From the NCBI GenBank assembly GCA_945898275.1, contig CAMDHZ010000014.1:1-64000 (forward strand): a stretch of DNA of 64,000 nt. The letters run 5' to 3'. Source of the DNA: Chitinophaga pinensis (GTDB lineage: Bacteria > Bacteroidota > Bacteroidia > UKL13-3). How positions within the stretch are numbered: position 1 is the first letter of the stretch; each line of letters opens with the position of its first letter. The notes under the pieces were generated by a model that saw only the letters and a program-made list of their open reading frames with translations, was not told the origin of the DNA and made no database searches. Positions 1 through 6,790 of this stretch are shown piece after piece. A program made the position numbers and the translations under genes.

Positions 1-1532
1 GCTTGGGCTATGTTTTCGCCATCCATGGCAGCCGAAACAATTCCACCAGCATAGCCTGCTCCTTCTCCACATGGAAAAAACCCTTCAATCTCTGGGTGTT
101 CAAAGGTTTCTTTGTTTCTTGGAATTCTGATGGGTGAGGAGGTTCTGGATTCTGTAGCTAATAAAATTGCTTCATTGGTTAAATATCCTTTCATTTTTTT
201 ACCAAAAGCAGATAATCCCCCTCTTAAAGCTTTACCCACAAAAGAAGGAAGAACCTCCATCAGGTTTACACTATGGGTGCCAGGCAAGTAGGAGCAATTT
301 GGTAGTGTTGAGGAAACCTTTCCATTAATAAAATCGCTCATTCGTTGCGCAGGCGCCTTTAAGGTTTTATCACCAATTTCAAAACAACGTTGTTCTACAT
401 CCGATTGAAAGGCCAATCCGGCCAGATTACCTAATTTTGCAAATGGCTTAAAATCTTCTAGGGTAAGAGATACAACCATTCCGCTGTTTGCAAATGGGTT
501 ATTTCGTTTGCTTGGGCTCCAGCCATTCACAACAATCTCGCCTGGAGCTGTCATGGCCGGAGCTATAATTCCACCTGGGCACATACAAAAGCTAAATACG
601 CCACGCCCATTAACCTGTTCAACCAAACTATAGCTTGAGGCCGGCAAAAATGGGTCTCTATGGGTTCCACATTTGTATTGAATTTGGTCTATTAACTCTT
701 GCGGATGTTCTATCCTTACGCCAAGTGCAAAAGGTTTGGCCTCAATTAATATTTGTTTTTGAGCCAATAGTTGGAAGATATCTCTGGCAGAATGGCCTGT
801 TGCGAGAATAATATTATCAAAATATAACGAATTATTGTTGGCAACCAATCCTTTTAAAGTGCTTCCTTGGAGAATAAAGTCGCTAACCCTAGCATTAAAA
901 TGTACTTCGCCGCCACATTTTTCAATGTTTAAGCGCATGGCTGTAATAATTTGAGGTAACTTATTGGTGCCAATATGTGGATGCGCTTCATACAAGATGG
1001 AAGTATCAGCGCCATGTGCCACTAAAATATTTAATATTCTTTTGATGTCGCCTCTTTTGCTAGAACGCGTATAGAGTTTCCCATCACTGTATGTGCCAGC
1101 ACCTCCTTCGCCAAAGCAGTAATTACTATCTGGGTTTACAAGGTTATGTTTAGTAATGTCTGCTAAATCTCTCCTCCGCTCTCTTACGGCTTTTCCTCGT
1201 TCAAAAATTACAGGCTTCAACCCTAGTTCAATTAGTTTTATGGCAGCAAATAGGCCAGCAGGGCCTGCGCCAATTATAGCAACTTCTTTGGCATTGCTAA
1301 CATTTTGCCATTTTATTTCAAAGTTGTTTTCTTCGGGTTTCTGGTTGATCCAAACTGTTACTTGAAGTTTATAATGAATAGGTTTTCGACGGGCATCAAG
1401 ACTTTTGCGTTCTATTTTTATTCCAGATAGTTCCGATTGGTTCAAACCAAATTGTTTACAAATAAGGTTAGCCAATGTTTCGTTGCTAGCAGCTTGCTCT
1501 GGTGTTGCGTTTACTTCAAATAATTGTTGCAT
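1..1532 (-). CDS. FAD-dependent dehydrogenase (COG2509-type), last few codons cut off
   Basis: Read leftward from an ATG at 1532, the protein begins MQQLFEVNAT and shows a dinucleotide-binding GAGPAG motif at residues 88-93. Near the window edge it has GEGAGYAGG, the C-terminal flavin-contact motif typical of the uncharacterised NAD(P)/FAD oxidoreductases of COG2509. About 510 codons are visible and the family is usually near 520 residues, so only a short tail is missing. The N-terminal ~80 residues before the Rossmann fold are the small accessory domain this family carries. No signal peptide, so probably cytoplasmic. The substrate is unknown for the family. It is divergent from the lipoprotein gene at 1631. 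One copy of the iterated GGTTCAAACC palindrome lies in it at 1439-1448 (read as GLNQ). Confidence 0.82.
   Translation of the reverse strand, partial: MQQLFEVNATPEQAASNETLANLICKQFGLNQSELSGIKIERKSLDARRKPIHYKLQVTVWINQKPEENNFEIKWQNVSNAKEVAIIGAGPAGLFAAIKLIELGLKPVIFERGKAVRERRRDLADITKHNLVNPDSNYCFGEGGAGTYSDGKLYTRSSKRGDIKRILNILVAHGADTSILYEAHPHIGTNKLPQIITAMRLNIEKCGGEVHFNARVSDFILQGSTLKGLVANNNSLYFDNIILATGHSARDIFQLLAQKQILIEAKPFALGVRIEHPQELIDQIQYKCGTHRDPFLPASSYSLVEQVNGRGVFSFCMCPGGIIAPAMTAPGEIVVNGWSPSKRNNPFANSGMVVSLTLEDFKPFAKLGNLAGLAFQSDVEQRCFEIGDKTLKAPAQRMSDFINGKVSSTLPNCSYLPGTHSVNLMEVLPSFVGKALRGGLSAFGKKMKGYLTNEAILLATESRTSSPIRIPRNKETFEHPEIEGFFPCGEGAGYAGGIVSAAMDGENIAQ
1439..1448. repeat. Iterated palindrome GGTTYRAACC, copy 1
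   Basis: GGTTCAAACC with flanks TT/AA, inside the FAD dehydrogenase gene and read there as Gly-Leu-Asn. Confidence 0.8.
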
Positions 1533-1630
1533 GAATCAGGTAGTTATCCTAAAGGGACAAAGATGTGCAAAAAAATAATCTCTACATTAAAATGCTTCAC
1601 CTAAATTGCTGTAATTAATTTATAAACTTT

Positions 1631-2188
1631 ATGAGAAAGCAAATTTTCACCCTCAACAGTATTTTGTTTGGTTTAGCAACTTTGTTATTATTAAGTGCTT
1701 GCGGCAATCAGATTTACAGCTACAGAAGCAAAGTAAAGGTTGATCAGCAAGAAATTATTGCCAAAACTGAAAAGAGAAATGTTTTTGAAATTGATAAAAA
1801 GGAAATGGCTGTAATGCCAGTTAATCCGATGCTTAAGCCTGAGCTTGCTTTGGTTCAACCCGAAAAAACTGCTAAGAATATGGTGCTAACCAAAGCAGAA
1901 AAGCATACACTAAAAATAACGCAGGCAATTACAGAATTAGTACCTGTAGCTTCTGGCCCAGCTGCATTGAAAAGTGCAAGTATTAACCAAGGTAAAGCTA
2001 CTTTGAAAGATGTTAAAAAGGCAGCTTTAGGCGGAATTGACGGAAAACAATGGATGATTATAGGTTTGATAATTATGCTTATTGCAGTGGTTTTAGGATT
2101 TTTGACAGGGGTATCCTTCTTTTATGGAATTGGTGTATTGATTTTTATGGTTGGTTTGATTATTTTCTTAATTGAAAACCTCTCTTAA
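1631..2188 (+). CDS. Hypothetical lipoprotein with C-terminal membrane segments
   Basis: A 185-residue protein with an N-terminal signal ending in a lipobox (LSAC, Cys24), so it is probably lipidated after export. A polar lysine-rich stretch follows (about residues 25-135). The C-terminus is strongly hydrophobic (about residues 137-182) and could form two membrane helices. This layout, lipoprotein signal plus C-terminal helical pair, recurs in Bacteroidetes proteins of unknown role. I recognise no named domain. It lies about 80 bp upstream of the transketolase gene, which has its own promoter-like box, so it need not be in that operon. Confidence 0.75.
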   Translation: MRKQIFTLNSILFGLATLLLLSACGNQIYSYRSKVKVDQQEIIAKTEKRNVFEIDKKEMAVMPVNPMLKPELALVQPEKTAKNMVLTKAEKHTLKITQAITELVPVASGPAALKSASINQGKATLKDVKKAALGGIDGKQWMIIGLIIMLIAVVLGFLTGVSFFYGIGVLIFMVGLIIFLIENLS

Positions 2189-2242
2189 TCGCTAAATGTT
2201 ACCAAATTGCGTAGCAAATTTTCATAGAATAAAATAAGGACC

Positions 2243-2250
2243 TACATTTG
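2243..2250 (+). promoter_or_regulatory. Bacteroidetes -7 box upstream of transketolase
   Basis: TACATTTG is an exact match to the TAnnTTTG -7 element and lies 19 bp before the ATG at 2270. No clear TTG is seen at the -33 spacing, so the call rests on the -7 element only. Confidence 0.4.
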
Positions 2251-2269
2251 AGCCATTAAAGAATCACAA

Positions 2270-3121
2270 ATGGCTCAGTTAGCAATAGAAGAATTAAAAC
2301 AACTATCATCTCAAATTAGAAGAGATGTCCTTAGAATGGTTCATGCTTGCAAAAGTGGACACCCAGGAGGTAGTTTAGGTTGTGCGGATTATTTTGCTGC
2401 GCTCTATTTTGGTGTTTTAAATCACAATACTGATTTTAAAATGAATGGTATTGGTGAGGATGTGTTTTTTCTTTCGAATGGGCATATTTCTCCTGTATTT
2501 TATAGTACATTGGCAAGAGCTGGCTATTTTCCTATAGCAGAACTTAGCACATTTAGAAGACTTAATTCCAGGTTGCAAGGTCATCCAACTACTCATGAAC
2601 ATTTGCCAGGTATTAGAATTGCATCTGGTTCACTTGGTCAAGGAGTTTCTGTGGCCTGCGGTGCGGCGTTATCTAAGAAGTTGAATGGAGACAAAGGGTT
2701 AGTTCAGGTTTTAATGGGAGATGGCGAAATACAGGAAGGCCAAAACTGGGAAGCCTTTATGTTTGCTGCTCACCAAAAAATTGATAACCTAATTGTGACC
2801 ATCGATTTTAATGGTCAACAGATAGACGGGTCAACCCAAGCTGTCATGGGAATTGGCAATGACATTGAAGCAAAAATGCTGTCGTTTGGTTGGGAAGTAC
2901 TTCACATGGATGGACATAATTTTGAAAGCATTCTTGCAACCATGAAACAAGCAAAGGCACTTTGCGGAAATGGAAAGCCTATTTTTATTATGATGAAAAC
3001 AGAAATGGGCTATCCAGTTGATTTTATGATGGGCTCACACAAATGGCACGGAGTTGCACCTAATGATCAAGAGTTAGAAAAAGCGTTAGCACAATTGCCT
3101 GAGACACTAGGTGATTACTAA
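2270..3121 (+). CDS. Transketolase, N-terminal (ThDP-binding) subunit
   Basis: A 283-residue protein matching the first third of transketolase. It has HPGGSLG at residues 31-37 and the thiamine-diphosphate/Mg motif GDGE at 150-153 followed by Asn159. It should pair with the product at 4535-5488 (pyrimidine-binding and C-terminal domains) to make one active enzyme, which moves two-carbon ketol units in the non-oxidative pentose phosphate pathway in the cytoplasm. Two-subunit transketolases are common in Bacteroidetes and Firmicutes, so the split is not a frameshift. The oddity is that a VWA-domain gene separates the two halves. Confidence 0.93.
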   Translation: MAQLAIEELKQLSSQIRRDVLRMVHACKSGHPGGSLGCADYFAALYFGVLNHNTDFKMNGIGEDVFFLSNGHISPVFYSTLARAGYFPIAELSTFRRLNSRLQGHPTTHEHLPGIRIASGSLGQGVSVACGAALSKKLNGDKGLVQVLMGDGEIQEGQNWEAFMFAAHQKIDNLIVTIDFNGQQIDGSTQAVMGIGNDIEAKMLSFGWEVLHMDGHNFESILATMKQAKALCGNGKPIFIMMKTEMGYPVDFMMGSHKWHGVAPNDQELEKALAQLPETLGDY

Positions 3122-3137
3122 ACTTCGTTTTGATAAA

Positions 3138-4517
3138 ATGATAAAAAAACTAATAAAAGGCTTGTTTTTGTTTTTGGCAATGGTTGGGTTACAAACCATT
3201 GTAGGGGCTCAGTCGCATCCTATTAAAACTAGAATTTTATTTTTATTAGATGCCAGCGGCAGTATGTATGCAAAGCTCGAAAATGATTCGAGAATAAACG
3301 TTGCAAAAAGATTACTTTCAAGAACCATAGACAGCCTTTCATCGCAAAGCAACTTAGAAATTGCCTTACGGGTTTATGGGCACACTTCGCCACCCAATCA
3401 AAGAAATTGTAAGGATACAAGATTGGAAGTTCCGTTTAGGGCAAAAAACTTTGAAGAAGTAAAAAAGAAAATAAATGGTATTACGCCCAAAGGGACAACC
3501 TTAATTGCACATTCCTTGCTTCAGGCTTCTTATGATTTCCCCGCTGAGCCTTATACTAGAAATGTTATCATTTTAATTACAGATGGTATAGAAGAATGCC
3601 AAGGTGATCCTTGCGCGGTTTCTGAAGCATTGCAAAGTAAGGGTGTTATCCTAAAGCCTTTTATCATTGGGGTGGGTTCAACCGAAGATTTTAGAAAGGC
3701 CTTTGAATGTGTGGGACGCTACTATGATGCGAACACCGAAAAAGGTTTCGAGGATGCCTTGAAAATTGTGGTTTCTCAAGCGCTTAACAATACTACTGCC
3801 CAGGTTAATTTGTTAGACATTATGAGTAAGCCAACTGAAACAAATGTAAACATGAGTTTCTATGATATGAATTCTGGGCAGTTACTTTATAATTATATGC
3901 ATACCATTAATGAGCGTGGCGTACCAGATACCATTCAACTAGATCCTGTATTTAGATATAGAATGGTGGTTCATACCATACCGCCAGTGGTTAAAGAAAA
4001 TATAGATGTTTCTCCAGGAAAGCATACAATTATTGGTGTTAGTGCACCCCAAGGCGAAATGCAAGTAAAGGTGGAAGGACTTACAAATTATAATAATTTG
4101 CAGTTTATCGTTAGAAAACACAATAGCTCGCAAACTTTACATGTGCAGGATGCTGCGCATAAAGAAAAATACCTTGTTGGCAAATATGACATAGAAGTTT
4201 TGTGTTTGCCAAGAATGATTTCTAGAGAGGTAACTGTGGATCAAAGTCACACCACCACACTACAATTGCCACAACCCGGCAAATTGATTGTAAACTGCCA
4301 ACTGCAGGACTACTATGCAGATGTTTACCAAATGGTGAGAAATGAATTGACGTGGGTTTGCAAATTGCCAGTTGAAAAACGAAATCATCTGTTGATTATT
4401 CAACCTGGTGATTATAAAATTATTTACAGAGCAAAAGGTAGCTCTAGAAGCAGCAATACTTTTGAACGCTCATTTAAAGTGAACAGTGGACAATCAACAA
4501 ATATTTTATTGAATTAA
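3138..4517 (+). CDS. Secreted von Willebrand factor A-domain protein
   Basis: I start it at the ATG at 3138 (MIKKLIKGLF), which opens a classic signal peptide ending near VGAQ. An upstream GTG at 3111 in the same frame would add ten non-signal residues and overlap transketolase. The 459-residue product has a VWA domain (about residues 30-210) with a MIDAS-type DASGS at 38-42. The rest looks like beta-rich repeats with no motif I recognise. It is likely periplasmic or surface-exposed and metal- or protein-binding. The gene sits 16 bp after the first transketolase half and 17 bp before the second, on the same strand, so it is probably cotranscribed with them. No functional link is obvious. Confidence 0.85.
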   Translation: MIKKLIKGLFLFLAMVGLQTIVGAQSHPIKTRILFLLDASGSMYAKLENDSRINVAKRLLSRTIDSLSSQSNLEIALRVYGHTSPPNQRNCKDTRLEVPFRAKNFEEVKKKINGITPKGTTLIAHSLLQASYDFPAEPYTRNVIILITDGIEECQGDPCAVSEALQSKGVILKPFIIGVGSTEDFRKAFECVGRYYDANTEKGFEDALKIVVSQALNNTTAQVNLLDIMSKPTETNVNMSFYDMNSGQLLYNYMHTINERGVPDTIQLDPVFRYRMVVHTIPPVVKENIDVSPGKHTIIGVSAPQGEMQVKVEGLTNYNNLQFIVRKHNSSQTLHVQDAAHKEKYLVGKYDIEVLCLPRMISREVTVDQSHTTTLQLPQPGKLIVNCQLQDYYADVYQMVRNELTWVCKLPVEKRNHLLIIQPGDYKIIYRAKGSSRSSNTFERSFKVNSGQSTNILLN

Positions 4518-4534
4518 TACAAATTGAGTTAGGG

Positions 4535-5488
4535 ATGAAAAAGTTTGAAATACAAAATGTAAAGGATACGAGAAGTGGATTTGGAGCAGGACTTTCGATA
4601 TTGGGAAAGGAAAACCCTAAGGTTGTGGCTTTATGCGCCGACCTGACAGGCTCGCTTAAAATGGATGCTTTTCAAAAGGCGCATCCTGAACGCTTTTTTC
4701 AAGCAGGAATTGCTGAAGCCAATATGATGGGCGTTGCAGCCGGTTTAACCATAGGAGGCTGGATTCCATTTACAGGAACCTTCGCAAACTTTAGCACAGG
4801 CAGGGTATATGATCAAATTAGACAATCTATAGCTTACAGTCATAAGAATGTTAAGATTTGTGCTTCTCATGCAGGGTTAACTTTGGGAGAAGATGGTGCT
4901 ACACATCAAATCTTAGAAGACATTGGTTTGATGAAAATGCTTCCAGGAATGACAGTCATTAATCCTTGTGATTATAACCAAACCTTGGCTGCAACCATTG
5001 CTATTGCAAACCATGAAGGTCCAGTATATTTGAGATTTGGTCGCCCAGCAGTACCAAATTTTACAGAAGAAAATCAAACATTTGAAATTGGTAAAGCGCT
5101 CTTGTTAAATGAAGGTAAGGATGTAAGTATTTTTGCTACAGGTCATTTGGTTTGGAAGGCTATTCAAGCCGGAGAAAAGCTTGCTGAAATGGGAATAGAT
5201 GCAGAAATAATAAATATACATACCATCAAGCCTCTTGATGAAGAAGCAATTTTGAAATCAGTTGCAAAGACTCGTTGTGTGGTAAGTGCTGAAGAGCATC
5301 AAATGAATGGTGGATTAGGTGATAGCATCGCCCAATTATTGGCTAGAAAAATGCCTACGCCAATGGAAATGGTTGCTGTAAATGATAGTTTTGGGGAAAG
5401 TGGAACACCAGATGATTTAATGAAAAAATATGGCTTAGAAGCCGAGAACATAGTGGCTGCTGTTCAGGCTGTTTTAAGTAGAAAATAA
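4535..5488 (+). CDS. Transketolase, C-terminal subunit
   Basis: A 317-residue protein covering the pyrimidine-binding and C-terminal domains of transketolase. It has the Glu-containing EANMMGVAAGL stretch that activates ThDP, a GATHQILEDIGLM segment and the C-terminal FATGHLV region. It completes the active site of the subunit encoded at 2270-3121. The ATG at 4535 follows the VWA gene by 17 bp, and the next gene begins directly after this stop codon with no gap, suggesting one polycistronic message across 2270-5956. Confidence 0.93.
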   Translation: MKKFEIQNVKDTRSGFGAGLSILGKENPKVVALCADLTGSLKMDAFQKAHPERFFQAGIAEANMMGVAAGLTIGGWIPFTGTFANFSTGRVYDQIRQSIAYSHKNVKICASHAGLTLGEDGATHQILEDIGLMKMLPGMTVINPCDYNQTLAATIAIANHEGPVYLRFGRPAVPNFTEENQTFEIGKALLLNEGKDVSIFATGHLVWKAIQAGEKLAEMGIDAEIINIHTIKPLDEEAILKSVAKTRCVVSAEEHQMNGGLGDSIAQLLARKMPTPMEMVAVNDSFGESGTPDDLMKKYGLEAENIVAAVQAVLSRK

Positions 5489-5956
5489 ATGAATAAACGA
5501 TTAAGGAATATACTCGTGGGTTTTGGAATTGTAATTGTCATGTTACAATTTGTTCAACCTACACGTAACCTTGGATTTGTAGAAGGAAAAGAGGACATCA
5601 GTAAAACTGTAGATGTTCCTTTGGAAGTTAAGTCGATTTTGCAGAAAAGCTGCAACGATTGCCATAGTAATGCAACAGTTTACCCTTGGTATACCAATAT
5701 TCAACCTTTGGGCTTATGGATTCAACACCATGTAGATGAAGGAAAGCAGGAGCTTAATTTTTCAACATTCAATTTATATTCACCTAAGAAAAAGGCCCAT
5801 AAAATGGAAGAGTTAATTGAGATGGTTGAAACCAATGAAATGCCTTTAAACTCATATACTTGGATTCACAAGGAAGCAGTTTTAAATGAAGGAGACAAAG
5901 CTGTATTGTTACAATGGGCTAAAGCCACTTTTACTAGCCTTAAAGCTGCTCAGTAA
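5489..5956 (+). CDS. Haem-binding domain protein (single c-type haem)
   Basis: A 155-residue protein with one N-terminal membrane or signal segment (about residues 8-22) and one c-type haem motif CNDCH at residues 55-59, followed by SNATVYPWYTNIQP. That arrangement is typical of the Haem_bd family found in Bacteroidetes. It should sit in the periplasm attached to the inner membrane. Its redox partner is unknown. Translation starts immediately after the transketolase stop codon. The 3' end overlaps the convergent Nudix gene by 17 bp. Confidence 0.85.
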   Translation: MNKRLRNILVGFGIVIVMLQFVQPTRNLGFVEGKEDISKTVDVPLEVKSILQKSCNDCHSNATVYPWYTNIQPLGLWIQHHVDEGKQELNFSTFNLYSPKKKAHKMEELIEMVETNEMPLNSYTWIHKEAVLNEGDKAVLLQWAKATFTSLKAAQ

Positions 5957-6503
5957 GCAGTAATTTTAATTTTAGAACGCCTGCAACTGTTATGGCATCT
6001 TGATAATGTCCTTCCATCACTTTCTGATATAATTCCTCAAAAGGAATTTTCTTAATTTGTAATTCTTCGGTTTCTTCAGGCTCAGATTTTGTGTAGCTTA
6101 GTTCTCTAGCTACAAAAATTATAGCATGCTCATCTGTAGCTGAGTTGCTTAAATCCATTTCTAGAATTTTCTCCCAATGCGCTGCTTCAATACCACATTC
6201 TTCGAGTAATTCCCTTTTTGCTGAAATAAGCGGGTCAATACCAAGTATTCCGCCACCTTCAGGTATTTCCCAACTGTACTTTTTTAATGGGTATCGATAT
6301 TGACCAACTACCCAAGTGTTATTTTGTTCATCTAGGGCAATAATGCCAATCGCTAAGTTTTTAAAGTGAATTAGTCCATAAATACCTTCAGTTCCGCCTG
6401 GGGTAATCACCTCTTGGTGATGTACTCGAATCCAATTGTTTTCGTAAGCAATTTTATCGCTTTTTTGTTGCCATGGGTTTTTGTTTTCGTCAATTGGTTT
6501 CAT
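5940..6503 (-). CDS. Nudix hydrolase, ADP-ribose pyrophosphatase-like
   Basis: A 187-residue protein with a Nudix box ending in RELLEECG (residues 97-104), which supplies the catalytic Glu residues that bind Mg. The surrounding PEGGG and QYRYPLKKYSWEIPEGG context is typical of the ADP-ribose/NDP-sugar pyrophosphatases. The first Glu of the GX5EX7REUXEEXGU box is replaced by Ile (GIDPLISAKRE), though the essential REXXEE core is intact. Cytoplasmic and monocistronic. It converges on the haem-binding gene with a short 3' overlap. Confidence 0.87.
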   Translation of the reverse strand: MKPIDENKNPWQQKSDKIAYENNWIRVHHQEVITPGGTEGIYGLIHFKNLAIGIIALDEQNNTWVVGQYRYPLKKYSWEIPEGGGILGIDPLISAKRELLEECGIEAAHWEKILEMDLSNSATDEHAIIFVARELSYTKSEPEETEELQIKKIPFEELYQKVMEGHYQDAITVAGVLKLKLLLTEQL

Positions 6504-6589
6504 ACTACAAATAAAATTATTTTTAGTTTGCCTTATGTTATCAAAAAAAAATAATTCAAAACCTCCTTAAATTGATATTTTTGATTAGA

Positions 6590-6790
6590 ATGAAAAAGGT
6601 AAGTCTTCGAAGTAAACTGTTTTTTTTAAGCCTCATCTTTTTGATGTTGTTTAATTTTCCTTTGCTGCAAATAGTTAACATTAAAGTCTTTGTTTTTGGA
6701 ATACCCTTGCTTTTCCTTTATTTATTCATTTTGTGGTTCCTAATGCTACTTATCATGTACTTTTTATTTCTAAAGAAACATGATCAATAG
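6590..6790 (+). CDS. Small two-helix membrane protein coupled to symporter-kinase
   Basis: A 66-residue, almost entirely hydrophobic protein with two predicted membrane helices. I take the ATG at 6590 (MKKVSL) rather than a TTG 18 bp upstream. It resembles the small membrane proteins (DUF3311-like) often encoded just before sodium:solute symporter-type proteins. It overlaps the next gene by 11 bp, so translation is probably coupled and the product may be an accessory subunit of the symporter-kinase. A TATTTTTG box lies at 6576-6583, very close to the ATG. If it is the promoter, the message is nearly leaderless. Confidence 0.7.
   Translation: MKKVSLRSKLFFLSLIFLMLFNFPLLQIVNIKVFVFGIPLLFLYLFILWFLMLLIMYFLFLKKHDQ

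Noticed and set aside
2270-5488. Broken (frameshifted) transketolase
   Set aside because: The two halves have their own starts and match the normal two-subunit form, with a complete gene between them.
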